A stretch of DNA of 64,000 nucleotides from Avena insularis. Its lineage: Eukaryota > Streptophyta > Magnoliopsida > Poales > Poaceae. The translations under genes were made by a program, and so were the position numbers. Below, one piece after another: positions 1 through 12,231 of the stretch; position 1 is the first letter of the stretch, and each line of letters begins with the position of its first letter. The stretch lies in contig CM042694.1 of assembly GCA_023614405.1 (NCBI GenBank), forward strand, positions 114,078,685 to 114,142,684, written 5' to 3'. The notes beneath the pieces were generated by a model. It made no database searches, was not told where the DNA came from, and worked only from the letters and a program-made list of their open reading frames with translations.

Positions 1-200
1 ATCAGGAAACCTTGATCATCTTGTTAATCAATAAGCTAGTCTATAAGAGAGGCATAACTAGGGACCCTTTTTGTTTATTAAACACACATGTATTGATGTT
101 TCCTATCAATACAATTATAGCATGCAAAATAAACATCTATCATATACAAGGAATACATAATAACAACTTTATTGTTGCCTCTCAGGGCATATTTCCTTCA
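1..200 (-). repeat. Copia A 3' LTR, partial
   Basis: This stretch ends with ATTTCCTTCA on the plus strand, i.e. a TGAAGGAAAT start on the element strand. It is nearly identical to 13676-13875. The polypurine tract follows directly at 201. The rest of the LTR lies left of the window. Confidence 0.92.
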
Positions 201-215
201 GTCTCCCACTTGCAC
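201..215 (-). other. Polypurine tract of Copia A
   Basis: Read on the minus strand it is GTGCAAGTGGGAGAC, purine-rich and directly abutting the 3' LTR. It would prime plus-strand DNA synthesis. Confidence 0.8.
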
Positions 216-233
216 TAGAGACAATAATCTAGT

Positions 234-3200
234 TTACATAGTGATAAATCTAACACCCATGGAGTTCTGGTGTTGATCATGTTTTGCCCTAGGGAGAACT
301 TTAGTCAATGGATCTGCTACATTCAGGTCCGTTTCCACTTTACAAATCTTTATATCTCCATCCTTGACATGCTCGCGGATGGAGTAAAACCGGCGCTTAA
401 TATGCTTGGAATTCTTGTGAGACCTTGGTTCCTTTGCGTTGGCTATGGCTCCATTATTGTCACAATAGATCACCATTGGGTCCAATGCACTAGGAACCAC
501 ACCTAGTTCCGTTATGAACTCCTTCATCCAAACCGCTTCCTGCGCCGCTTCTGAAGCAGCAACATATTCCGCCTCCGTCGTTGATCCAGCCACCACAGGT
601 TGTTTGGAACTCCTCCAACTAACTATTGCTCCGTTCAAGAGAAATACGTATCCGGATTGAGTCTTAGAGTCATCCGGATCGGTGTCAAAGCTAGCATCGA
701 CATAACACTTAGCGACTAGCTCTTCTTCACCTACATTTACAAGAAACATATCCTTAGTTCTTCTTAAGTACTTAAGAATATTCTTGACCGCTATCCAGTG
801 TTTCGAACCTGGATCAGATTGGTACCTACTAGTCAAACTAATAGCATGTGCCACATCCGGTCTTGTACATAGCATGGCATACATTATAGAGCCTATGGTT
901 GAGGCATAGGGGATCTTATCCATTATCTCTCTTTCTTCCGCCGTAGCTGGACTTTGAGTCTTACTCAATGTCTTGCCTTGTAACATAGGTAAGAACCCCT
1001 TCTTACTTCCATCCATATTAAACTTCTTTAATATCTTATCAAGGTATGTACTCTGCGATTGCCCAAGTATGCGCCTTGATCTATCTCTATAGATTTTAAT
1101 GCCTAATATATATGAAGCTTCACCAAGGTCTTTCATCGAAAATTTGCTGTTTAGATAACTTTTAACACTGTTTAAAAGATCTATATCATTTCCAATCAAT
1201 AATATGTCATCCACATATAATATTAGAAATGCCACATAGCTCCCACTCACTTTCTTGTAAATACAATCCTCTCCATAAGTTTGGATAAATCCAATCTCTT
1301 TGATCACCTCATCAAAGCGGAGATTCCAACTCCAGGATGCTTGCTTTAGTCCATAGATGGATCGCTAAAGTTTGCATACCTTATCAGCATCCTTAGGATC
1401 GACAAAACCCTTAGGTTGTATCATATACAACTCTTCTTCAATATTACCATTGAGGAACACAGTTTTGACATCCATCTGCCATATTTCGTAATCGAAATAT
1501 GCAGCAATTGCTAACATAATCCTAACCGACTTTAGCATCGCTACGAGAGAGAATGTCTCATCGTAGTCAACTCCTTGAATTTGTTGAAACCCCTTTGCGA
1601 CAAGTCGAGCTTTATAGATGGTCACATTACCATCAGCATCATTTTTTCTTTTGAAAATCCATTTATTCTCAACGGACTTTCGATCGTGAGGTAAGTCCAC
1701 CAAGGTCCAAACCTGGTTTTCGTACATGGATTCCATCTCGGATTTCAGGGCTTCTAGCCATTTGTTGGAATCCGGGCTCATCATCGCTTCTTCATACGTC
1801 ACAGGGTCATCTATTTCATCAATCATGAAATTCATAATAGGATTGCCATACAGTTTAGGAGCTGCACGTGTCCTGCTTGACCTGCGAGGTTCGGTAGTGT
1901 CCTCTTTCGGAGTTTCATGATCATTATCATTAGCTCTCTCTTCATTAGGTGAAGTCAACTCCAAAACAACTTCCGGTGCTGCGCTACTCGCCAATTCATG
2001 AAGAGAAGGTTCAATAACCTCTTCGAGTTCTACCTTCCGACTACTCACACCTTTCGTGAGAAACTCCTTCTCAAGAAAGGATCCATTCTTGGCAACAAAA
2101 ACCTTGCCCTCGGATCTGTGATAGAAGGTATACCCAATCGTTTCCTTAGGGTATCCTATGAAGACGCATTTTTCCGCTTTGGGTTCAAGTTTATCTGGCT
2201 GAAGTTTCTTCACATAAACATCGCATCCCCAAACTTTAAGAAATGATAGCTTAGGTTTGTTTCCAAACCATAATTCATAGGGCGTCGTTTCAACGGATTT
2301 AGATGGTGCTCGATTTAAAGTGAATGCGGCGGTTTCCAGTGCATAAGCCCAAAATGACAGTGGCAAGTCAGTCAGAGACATCATAGATCGAACCATATCC
2401 AATAAGGTACGATTACGATGTTCTGACACACCATTATGTTGTGGTGTTCCGGCAGGCGTGAGTTGTGAAACTATTCCACAGTCTTTCATATGTGTGCTAA
2501 ACTCGTAACTAAGATACTCTCCTCCACGGTCGGACCGTAGAAATTTGACCTTTCTGTTACGATGATTTTCCACTTCATTCTGAAATTTCTTGAACTTTTC
2601 AAAAGTTTCAGACTTGTGTTTCATCAAATAGATATACCCGTATCTACTCAAATCATCCGTGAAAATAACAAAATAACGATATCCACCTCGCGTCGACACA
2701 TTCATTGGTCCACATACATCAGTATGTATGATTTCCAATAAATCTGTCGCCCGTTCCATTGAACCGGAAAACGGCGTTCTAGTCGTCTTGCCCATAAGGC
2801 ACGGCTCACATATATCAAATGATTCAAAATCAAGTGATTCCAAAAGTCCATCAGAATGGAGTTTCTTCATGCGTTTAACGCCAATATGACCTAGACGGCA
2901 GTGCCACATATATGCAGATATATCATCATCAAGTTTAACCCTTTTAGCATCAACATTATGAATATGCGTAATACTACTATCGAGATCCAACAGAAATAAA
3001 CCATTCAACACATGTGCATGACCATAAAAGATATTATCCATATAAATCGAACAACCATTGTTTTCAGACTTAAACGAATAACCACTTTGCATCAAACATG
3101 ATCCAGATACAATGTTCATGCTCAGTGCAGGCACCAAATAACAATTATTCAGATTTATAACTAATCCTGATGGCATATGGAGACCCGCATCAACTCTTGA

Positions 3201-4193
3201 TCCATTGCCGACCCGCATCGTGACCTCATCCCTTGCTAGTTGTCGCTTGTTCCGCAGCCCCTGAATCGAGTTACATATATTAGCAACCGATCCCGTATCA
3301 AATACCCAGGTGCTACTGTGAGTACTAGTCAAGTACACATCAATAACATGTATATCACATATACCTTTGTTTGCCTTGCGGGCCTTCTTGTCAGCCAAAT
3401 ACTTGGGGCAGTTGCGCTTCCAATGGCCAGTCCCCTTGCAATAGTAGCACTCGGTGTCAGACTTAGGGCCAGCTCGGGGTTTCTTTTTAGGTGTGGCAAT
3501 AGATTTGCCGCCCTTCTTTCCCTTCTACTTGCCTTTCTTGTCCTTCTTGAAACCGGTGGTCTTATTGATCATCAACACTTGATGTTCTTTCCTAATCTCC
3601 ACTTCTGCAGTCTTAAGCATTGACAGAAGCTCAGGAAGAGACTTCTTCATGCCCTGCATGTTATAGTTCATCACGAAGCTCTTGTAGCTAGGTGGCAGAG
3701 ATTGGAGAACACGATGTATGCCTAAGTCAATGGGAATCGTTATTCCCAAGGACACAAGCTTATCGGCGTACCCATACATTTTGAGTACGTGCTCACTAAC
3801 GGAGTTGTTCTCCTCCATCATGTAGCTAAAGAACTTTTCAGAAGCATTATAACTCTCTATGGAAGCATGGGTATCGAAAATCATTTTCAATTCTCCCATG
3901 GTATCAAAGGCATTGCCATTTTCAAAACACTTTCGAAGTTCTGGCTCTAGCCCATACAGTATGCCGCAATGAACTAAGTTGTGGTCTTCCTGACGAGTTA
4001 TATAGACATTCTTTTCCTTGTCAGGGGCATCAGGAGCTGGTGGGGGGCCTAGTGGTGCCTCTAACACATATTGCTTTTGTGCAGCAGTGAGGAGAATCCT
4101 CAAATTCATAGCCCAGTTGGTGAAGTTGCTACCATTCGCAGCAAGTTTCTCTTTCTCCATGAACACATTGAAATTAAAAGCAGGTGGTGCCAT
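234..4193 (-). pseudogene. Copia A gag-pol polyprotein, one frame with two in-frame stops
   Basis: A single reading frame of 1320 codons starts at 4193 (MAPPAFNFNV) and is broken only by TAG codons at 3525-3527 and 1365-1367. In order it holds: gag (about residues 1-220); a CCHC zinc knuckle just after the first stop, about 3430-3470; a protease with a DTGS motif; a GAG-pre-integrase zinc finger (H..H..CEPC) near 2810-2910; an integrase core with D in HTDVCGP, D in RSDRGGEY and E in the NGVSEHRNR segment; the RT N-terminus up to the second stop; RT with ILYVDDILLIG at about 1200-1230; and RNase H with YVDASFD, STTEAEYVA and YCDNNGAIA. No frameshift was seen, so the copy is fairly young or was recently under selection. 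The stops separate gag from pol and split RT, so it is probably not functional. Confidence 0.93.
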
Positions 4194-5137
4194 CTACAAT
4201 AGAATTTGTAAAGTTTATTTAGAATAAGTTTATGATAGATTGAGTTCAACTAATCCAAATTACTAATGAACTCCACTCAAAAACGACATCCCTCATGTCT
4301 TTTTGGTGATTACATGAACCAAATCCACTACACCAAGTCCGATCATCACGTGAGTCAGTGTAGCTTCAAAGGCGAGCATCTATATGGGCATCATATCAAA
4401 TATATGACTCATGCTTAACCTTTCGGTCCGTGTTCCGAGGCCATGTCTGTACATGCTAGGCTCGCCAAGTAAGAACCTTAGTACTCGCGTGTGTAAAACT
4501 GTCTTACACCCTTTGTATGAAAGCGTGAGTCAGTACCCGATCATCACGTGATGTCTCGAAACACGATCCATAGAACGGTGCATACTTAAGGAAGAACACA
4601 TTTTTATCTTGATATCTAAATGAGGGATCATCTTACAATGCTACCAAAAGCGCCAAACTAGCAGTATAAGATGCTAACATCTAATGTGTAAAGTGAGATG
4701 ATATGGTTCATGCATTTGATCTCTATCATTTGCATCGTGGTATGATCTCTATCATTCCTTCGTGTGTAAGGCCAAGGTCTATGGAACTTACACGTTGAGT
4801 GTGTTGTAAGAGTATCTATCATACATCTACTTACAACAATACCATATCAAGACACTAGCCCAGCAACGATCTAAACTAGACGCCTCTAATTTATCAATTG
4901 CAAGTTTTACGTGGCTTAGGGCTTTCGGAGATAGAACCAGTCTTACCTACGAACATGAACCACAACGAGGATTACCAAGTTATTAGCAACTTGTTGTAAA
5001 TCAGATATTGACTATAGTAGGAGAGACAGACACCCGCTAGCCACTTATGCAAAACTAGTTGCATGTCAGTCATGGAACCGGTCTCATGTATGATGACATG
5101 TAAGGTTGGTCCGGACCGCTTCATCCCACTATGCCAC
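4194..5137 (-). other. Copia A untranslated leader, distal part
   Basis: Between the polyprotein start and the Gypsy A insertion there is no credible gene. This is the 5' leader of Copia A, continued at 12120-12231 beyond the insertion. The element has no LTR here because Gypsy A separates the leader from its PBS and 5' LTR. GCCAC at 5133-5137 is the left TSD copy of Gypsy A. Confidence 0.75.
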
Positions 5138-6143
5138 TGATACATTGCAAATGTATCTATAATTTTTGATGTTCCATACTTGGTTTTATCCACTTTCTTG
5201 TGTTTTGTCCACACTTTGGAGTACTTTTTATATGATTTCTTGGACTAACCTATTAACAAGAGCCATAGTGCTAGCTGCCTATTTTCTGCTGTTTTTGGTT
5301 CCAGGCAAGTTAGAAAATGAATATTCTCGGAATTGGACGGGACAAAAGCCAAAAATCCTATTTCACTGTGGCTAGTATCTTCTATTAGTGCTTTATGACT
5401 TTGTTGCGACTTGTTGTGCTTAATGCTTGTCACTAGGGCCCGAGTGCCATGATTTTAGATCTGAACATGTTATTGATTCATTATGATAGTATTTTTTATG
5501 GTCTTACCTACAAGTTATATACACACGTTGTTGTCCGGAACCAATGGCCCCGAAGTGACAGAAATCGGGATAACCGGAGGGAATGGCTTTGATGTGAGGA
5601 TCACATGCGTTCAAGGAGTGTTAATGCTTTGCTCCGGTGCTCTATTAAAAGGAGCACCTTAATTGCCAGTAGTTCCCTAGAGGCCCCGCTGCAAACGGGC
5701 TGGCAGGACAAAAGATGTTGTGCAAGTTCTCATTGCGAGCACGTATGACTATATATAGAACACATGCCTAGGATTATCTAGTACTTGGATGCTTTATCTT
5801 ATTTATCTGCAATTGCCCTATGTTCTGATTGCTATGTGAATTGTCTTATCCATGCAACGCCCGTCCATCCATCCCTATGCCTACCGCACTTGAATCCCAC
5901 TGTTTACTGCTATTGTTACTGTTGTCTTTACTTTACTACTGCTGTTACTTTGCTATTCCTACTACAAAACTGTTGCTACTGATAAACTACTGTGAGCAAG
6001 ATTGTTTCCAGGTGCAGCTGAATTGACAACTCAGTTGTTAAGGCTTATAAATATTATTTGTGTCCCCTTGTGTCAAATCAATAAATTGGGTTTCACTTTC
6101 CTCGAAAATACTGCGATACACCCCCTATACTTGTGGGTCATCA
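5138..6143 (+). repeat. Gypsy A 5' LTR with internal deletion
   Basis: It is 1006 bp against 1396 bp for its partner. A block matching about 10945-11350 of the 3' LTR is missing at about 5366-5371. That block holds the CGCCTATAAG TATA-like site of the 3' LTR (11051-11060). A second TATA-like stretch, CTATATATAG at about 5749-5758, is kept. The deletion must have happened after insertion or arisen at reverse transcription. Confidence 0.9.
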
Positions 6144-6154
6144 AGACTATTTTC

Positions 6155-6172
6155 TGGCGCTGTTGCCGGGGA
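6155..6172 (+). other. Primer-binding site of Gypsy A
   Basis: TGGCGCTGTTGCCGGGGA lies 11 bases inside the 5' LTR end. It is complementary to the 3' end of plant tRNA-Asp except for about one base. Confidence 0.8.
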
Positions 6173-6381
6173 GCATAGCTTTATTTATCAAGTCCACTTG
6201 GAATCACTATTGTTCAATCTTAGTTTATTTCTGCCTTGTTTGCTTGTTTCTTTATCAAAAATACAAAAAATTAGTTCCTACTCTAGTTGTTATTTTCGTT
6301 GGTTTGTTATTGTCTTGCTTTATCATGCTTGCTATCAATGGTAGTTTTCTTTGAAACTTATCTTATTGGCAAGGTGGGTTC

Positions 6382-7704
6382 ATGGAAGAACAGAAATATT
6401 ATTATAAGGAACACCGCTTGTCACCAAAAGGGAAACACTTATGGGAACAAATTGATAAATTGTATACCATTGCTAGAAACGTGTGCTCTACTTATAATGT
6501 TACTTATTGCTTTGATAAATCTTGTTGCTGCAGGAGGTACAAACACCTCCCTTTTCAATGTGAGTATAATGATAATGTTACCATATCTTCTTATGTTAAA
6601 GGAAATTATGACTTTTATGATGTGGAACAAATTGAAGAATTTATTGCTTGGAAGGGTGCATTTGAACTTGCTAGTTTTCTTGAAAATATTGATGATTCAC
6701 CTTATAAATATGAGGTTTATGGTATACTTAAATTTTTCTTTGATAATTACAAGGAAGAAAATGGCTATATTCTTGAATATTTTAATAGATGCTTTCCACA
6801 AATGGAAGAGACTAATGCCTTGCAGGATCTTATGGTAGAAGAAATTGATGAACCTGAAAGCTCATTAGATGAAAAAGAGGAGGAGAGTGATGAACAAAAG
6901 GAGGAAGAATGGATTAGCTACCCATGTCTACCTTCTAATGAGTGTAACTCTTTATCCCTTACATTATTTGATTGTCCCCCATGCTTACCAAAGGAGGATG
7001 AATGTTATGCTCATGTTATCTGTGATAATACTTTATTTGTGCCTAACTTCAAGATGCATGGTACTAAAGAGTTTTTCTTAGAAATTGTTTATGATAAAGC
7101 TCTAGACGATGGTCCTATATTGAATGATCAATCATCTTGTTATAGAATTGTTAAAAGTGGGTTTGAAGGTTTTAATCCCACTATTTTTGAGCTTGATAAA
7201 AATTATGTTTTTGTAGAACATGAAAAGCATGCTTTATGTGATAGTTATATTGTTGAGTTTATTCATGAGGCTACTGAAAATTATTATGAGAGAGGAAAAT
7301 GTGGTTGTAGAAGATTTCATGGTATTGAAACACCTCTCTATGTGCTGAAAGTTTTGAAGTCACTCTTGTTTTATCTTCCTATGCCTGTCACTTTGTTCCT
7401 TGCGAATTTATTTGCATACACGATTCCTATGCATAGGAAGTGGGTTAGACTTAAATGTGTTTTGAATTTGCTTCTTGATGCTCTCTTTTACTTCAACTCA
7501 TATTTCTTACGTGAGCATCCTCTCAAACTATCATGCATGAAGATGATAATATGTCTATTATTCTTGGGAGACCTTTTCTTAAATACTGCAGGAGCCGTTA
7601 TTAATTGTAATCAAGGGAAGGTGACCTTCAATGTTAATGACAAGGAACATATTGTCTATTTCCCCAAGAAGATTGATAGGACTTATGGTTTTGAATTCAA
7701 TTGA
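6382..7704 (+). CDS. Gypsy A ORF, 440 residues: unknown N-terminal part joined to a protease-region remnant
   Basis: The ORF starts at 6382 (MEEQKYYYKEHRL) 200 bases after the PBS. Residues 1 to about 385 match no retrotransposon domain I recognise: they carry a Cys cluster (KSCCCRRYK), an acidic stretch near residues 150-178 (EEIDEPESSLDEKEEE) and a Cys-rich segment near 310 (RGKCGCRRF). The last about 45 residues contain LNTAGAVINCNQGKVTFNVN, homologous to the segment just after the aspartic protease in Gypsy B (32649-33347). At the join the frame is shifted relative to Gypsy B and is restored by an extra A near 7581-7584. A second shift near 7690 ends the ORF; the matching downstream peptide continues in another frame to about 7810. 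The gag domain expected here is absent. The role is unknown; it could be a captured or strongly diverged packaging protein. Confidence 0.65.
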   Translation: MEEQKYYYKEHRLSPKGKHLWEQIDKLYTIARNVCSTYNVTYCFDKSCCCRRYKHLPFQCEYNDNVTISSYVKGNYDFYDVEQIEEFIAWKGAFELASFLENIDDSPYKYEVYGILKFFFDNYKEENGYILEYFNRCFPQMEETNALQDLMVEEIDEPESSLDEKEEESDEQKEEEWISYPCLPSNECNSLSLTLFDCPPCLPKEDECYAHVICDNTLFVPNFKMHGTKEFFLEIVYDKALDDGPILNDQSSCYRIVKSGFEGFNPTIFELDKNYVFVEHEKHALCDSYIVEFIHEATENYYERGKCGCRRFHGIETPLYVLKVLKSLLFYLPMPVTLFLANLFAYTIPMHRKWVRLKCVLNLLLDALFYFNSYFLREHPLKLSCMKMIICLLFLGDLFLNTAGAVINCNQGKVTFNVNDKEHIVYFPKKIDRTYGFEFN

Positions 7705-7810
7705 ACATGTTGAGGGCATTCAAGTTGGAGAAATATATTGTCCCATACCAAGAGAAAAAATTGAAACTATTATGATTGGGACCATTGCTATCAAGGTTGA
7801 GGTAACATAA

Positions 7811-10705
7811 TCATTAGTGGAATACAAAGTTTTGTCTCATATGAAATTGTTTTGGTAACAATACCTAATCAACCTTGTTAATAAAAGGATTTCATTGAAC
7901 AAAACAATGTTTTCACCATGATTATCTCCGCTTACTTCTATTTTATCCATTTTAGTTTTTGCTTATGCCTAACTTAAAGGCGTTAAAGAAAAGTACTTAT
8001 TCGGAGATAACCCAAAAGTTTTAGATGAGTCTTGGAAGTTATTATTACTTCAGTAATAACCGCTCCTTATCCTTTTTATTTGCTTTTTGTGCCAAGAGTA
8101 ACCTCTAATGAGAAAGAAGTAATGATTGGGAAAGTTGCTGTCCCGAAACAGATTTCTGTGCTTCACCGTAAAAATTCGTGTAAAATCTCTGAACGTCTTT
8201 TTGAGGCGTGAATTTTTGTGCTTCTGCCCTATGTTGTTATCTAACTTTCGTTAGTTCAACACTTTTTGATTAAGCAACAGAAGATCTTCGAAAAAATTCG
8301 TCTTTACCTGCTGGTCTGTTTTGACAGATTTCTGCCATTTTCTGCATTTGCTTCTTGTTGGTTCCTTTTTGAGTTATTTTGGGGAATTGAGCATTTTGAG
8401 CGAAGTGCTACAGTAGCTTGTGTTTTAATGGAAGTTTTATTGGTGTTGGAACTGAACCTAAAGACTTATTATCTTGAGTGCACTAATGTTGCTAATAAAG
8501 ATTGTGTGAAGGAAAAATTTCAACTGTATGGAAGGAATAAGTAATGAGATGAAGGACGGACTAAATCTCAAGCTTGAGGATGCCACGCATGTCACCCCAA
8601 GAACTATCCAAAAAGTACAAGCGTCAAAGCTTGCGGATGCCCAAGGCATCCCCTTCTTCATCAATAAAAATCCTAGGTTTCTTCCAAACGCTTCATTTTT
8701 ATTGTTTCATGCATGGTTGTGTTGTTCTTGGAGCGTCTTCTTTTTCATTTTGGTTTTGGTTTTCATTTGCTTTTGTTTGCTTAGTTTTCTGAATAAATTG
8801 GTTGGACCTCCTCTTTCATGCATTGGTTTTCAAATAGTTTGGTTTGGTTTAGAAAAGAGTAGGAAAGCTCATGCTTAAGTGGTAAAAAGAGTTTGTTTTT
8901 GACTGTGGCCTATGCTTTGTCATGCCATGTTTGATATTGTTTTGGCTTTATGCTTAGTATTCTTTGCTGTACCATGACTTGTTATAAACAATTGAGATTG
9001 CTTAATATGCCTTGGATGAATCATGCGTTGTTTTAGCATATTAAAGCATAGTATAGTGGTATTCTCCTTTGATGCTTTATTTGGGTTGACTTGGCGCATG
9101 CTCACACCATGTTATGACTATCTCAAGTCACCATAAGCCTTGATGATCCTTTAGTTTTCAACTTGTAGTATCACTTTATGCTTTGATCAATGTTGTTTTG
9201 TCGCTCTACATGATTATGGCCATTATTGCTCTCTTAGTTTGTCGCTCCCAGTCTTTTGCTAGCCTCCACAACCAAGTATGAGTTCCACTCATGCATCCAA
9301 CTCCCTAAACCAAGTTATTCCAAAGAGTCCACCATACCTACTAGCTTATGCTATTCCAAGTATATTCATGTTTTTGTTTACCTTCCGAATTAAACTTGTT
9401 ATGAGAAAACTAGTGATTAAAGCTCTCACGAACTTGATGGCACACTTTACTTTTCTTGCCCTTAATAAACTTGAACCATTGTGTCGTCTATGTTGTATAT
9501 GCTTGCACTTATTTGTTGGGAATTAGCAGAACCATGCTGTCATGGGGAACGCTTTCAACATTGCACGGATACTTTGTACCTAGTTGATATCACGCTCTTT
9601 TGTCTATGGATGTCGTCGGTGTGAAATGAAAGGGGGGCTTGTAAGTCCATGGAGTTATGTATATGTGTTAGAAAGCGCTTTGGGCTGGTCTAATCCATGC
9701 TGACATGGTGGAAACCTACAACGTAACCATAATGAGCTGTCTATGAAGCATTCTTCTTATAAAAAAGAGTCCTATATTGAGAAAAAAAAAGAGAAAAGGA
9801 AAAAAAAGAGATTATGAAAAGAGGAAAGAGAGAAAAAAGCACCATATTCCCATGGTAAATAAGAAGATTGCTGAGATGCTCGTTGTCTGCTTGCCTTGTC
9901 ATTTTGATATGGGGATTCTTCCGTATCATCAGGCAAGGGGTACCTCGTTGGCGGTTCTCTATGATACACATGTACTTACGATGATAAGAACTTACTGGTG
10001 ACTAAACTTGAGTAGCATGAGGACCGGCCCTCATGTACAAGGGACATGAGATTTCTAACTTATACTTCGTCAAGCATGTACACCATAGTTTGTTCACTTT
10101 AACCTTAATCACTTCAAGATGCTTATGATAGGGGCAATGAGAGCTGAAAGCTATAAGTACCATAATATTTGGAAGCTCTTTATGAGACTTGAATCCCTAC
10201 TTCCTTTTATGAAGGCATTCTTCCACCATTATATTGAGTCTCCACCTTCTACCTTTATGCACCTACTTTGAGAGCATAGTGGCCATGCTTAGTTCTATGT
10301 GCATTGTCCCAAGACTTGTTGATTGATGCATAACTTGATATTGCTTGTTTTAAACTATTTGTATCTAGTCACTCTTATGAACTTTGAAGGTGTCCTATGC
10401 ATTTATATTTGCTACTCTATGAGGGACAAGCTGAATACTATTATGCTATGTTTTCTTTATGTGAAACAAACAAACGTCTTGCAAAGCATTGTTATTCATG
10501 AATCTTTTGTTTGTGGCTTTTCATATTGCATCATAGTTTCTTTGTCTTATTGCTAGAACTTTGTCTTTCATGTTATGATTGAAGTACTATGATCCTAGCT
10601 TTGAATGTTGTACAAATACGTTGATCAAGTCTTTGATGGTGCATGTCACCTTAAAAATTATTCTTTCTTTTTATCACTTACCTACTCGAGGACGAGCAGG
10701 AGTTA
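7811..10705 (+). other. Gypsy A non-coding 3' region
   Basis: About 2.9 kb with only short accidental ORFs. An A/G-rich stretch at 9776-9840 and the following sequence resemble the reverse complement of Gypsy B at about 29090-29300, so the two elements share this untranslated region. No RT, RNase H or integrase motif was found. Confidence 0.7.
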
Positions 10706-10718
10706 AGCTTGGGGAAGT
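10706..10718 (+). other. Polypurine tract of Gypsy A
   Basis: AGCTTGGGGAAGT sits directly before the TGATACATTG start of the 3' LTR. Confidence 0.8.
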
Positions 10719-12114
10719 TGATACATTGCAAATGTATCTATAATTTTTGATGTTCCATGCTTGGTTTTATCCACCTTCTTGTGTTTTGTCCACACTTTGG
10801 AGTACTTTTCATATGATTTCTTGGACTAACCTATTAACAAGAGCCACGATGCAGTGCCATTTTCTCGCTGTTTTGGTTCTAGGAAAGTCAGAAAATGAAT
10901 ATTCTCGGAATTGGACCGGACAAAAGCCAAAAATCCTATTTCACCATAAGACTCCCGGAGCTAGAATATGAGACGGAGTGGGGGGCCCACACACCACACT
11001 GGCAGCGCCGAGGTGGTCAGCCACCCAGACACCCCCTCCGTCTCCCTCTTCGCCTATAAGTTGCCTTCTGACCTAAAAACTCAGGGGGGGGGCGACATTT
11101 TTCTAGAAGGAGTTCCGCTCCGCCGCCACCACCAGATTCCACGAAACAGCACCAGAAACTCCATTTTGGCACCCTGCCGGGACGGGGAATTGGAGGAGAT
11201 CATCGCCATCGCCATCATCATCACCATCGCTTCTCCATCGACCATCCATGTTTCCCCATCTCTGAGTGAGTAATCCCTGATGTAGGCCATGGGGATGGTA
11301 GGGATTGGATGAGATCGTTCATGTAATGGCATCAGATTGTTAGGGCATGGTGCCTAGTATCTTCTATTAGTGTTTTATGACTTCGTTGCGACTTGTTGTG
11401 CTTAATGCTTGTCACTAGGTCCCGAGTGCCATGATTTCAGATCTAAACATGTTATTGATTCATTATGATAGTATTGTTTATGGTCTTACCTGCAAGTTGT
11501 ATACACACGTTGTTGTCCGGAACCAATGGTCCCGAAGTGACAGAAATCGGGATAACGGAGGAATGGCTTTGATGTGAGGATCACATGTGTTCCGAGTGTT
11601 AATGCTTTGCTCCGGTGCTCTATTAAAAGGAGCACCTTAATTGCGATAGTTCCTTGAGGGCCCGCTGCAAGCAATTTGGCGGGACAAAAGATGTTGTGCA
11701 AGTTCTCATTGCGAGCACGTATGACTATATATGGAACACATGCCTAGGATTATCTAGTACTTGGATGCTTTATCTTATTTATCTACAATTGCCCTATGTT
11801 CTGATTGCTATGTGAATTGTCTTGTCCATGCAACGCCCGTCCATATATCCCTATGCCTACCTTTTCGAATCCTTGTTCTTGCTATTGTTACTGCTGTCTT
11901 TCCTTTACTACTGATGTTACTTTGCTATTCCTACTACAAAACTGTTGCTACTGATAAACTGCTGTGAGCAAGATTGTTTCCAGGTGCAGCTGAATTGACA
12001 ACTCAGTTGTTAAGGCTTATAAATATTCTTTCTCTCCCTTGTGTCGAATCAATAAATTGGGTTTCACTTCCCTCGAAAATACTGCGATACACCCCCTATA
12101 CTTGTGGGTCATCA
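10719..12114 (+). repeat. Gypsy A 3' LTR, full length
   Basis: 1396 bp, TG...CA. It contains CGCCTATAAG (11051-11060), a plausible TATA box absent from the 5' LTR, and a second TATA-like site at about 11728-11737. The first about 200 bases differ from Gypsy B LTRs while the rest is clearly related to them. Confidence 0.92.
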
Positions 12115-12216
12115 GCCACCAATATCCAAAATACATAGAAGATGCAATAACATGATCATCATCGCCCACATATAAACATATGTGTACTACCCGTGCAAAG
12201 CACCTATGCATAGATC

Positions 12217-12231
12217 AGTCTCTGATAGCAC
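12217..12231 (-). other. Primer-binding site of Copia A
   Basis: Read on the minus strand, GTGCTATCAGAGACT follows the 5' LTR. It resembles the TGGTATCAGAGCC complement of initiator tRNA-Met used by most copia elements, with a few mismatches. Confidence 0.7.

Larger units (their letters stand above)
5138..12114 (+). mobile_element. Gypsy A: non-autonomous Athila-like LTR retrotransposon nested in Copia A
   Basis: The 5' LTR is 5138-6143 and the 3' LTR is 10719-12114. Both start TGATACATTG and end GTGGGTCATCA. GCCAC occurs at 5133-5137 and 12115-12119, a clean 5-bp TSD. The PBS at 6155-6172 (TGGCGCTGTTGCCGGGGA) fits the 3' end of plant tRNA-Asp with about one mismatch, as in Athila-type elements. 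A polypurine tract lies at 10706-10718. The 4.6-kb interior has only a 440-residue ORF ending in a protease-region remnant. No reverse transcriptase, RNase H or integrase motif was found in any frame, so it would need proteins supplied by a partner. The non-coding 3' third resembles that of Gypsy B. Confidence 0.92.

Noticed and set aside
11081..11332. ORFs inside the Gypsy A and Gypsy B LTRs
   Set aside because: They are repeated in each LTR copy, broken by small indels, and have no domain.
12001..12114. LTR ends considered as possible solo LTRs
   Set aside because: Each LTR end pairs with a partner, a TSD and internal signals, so they belong to complete elements.
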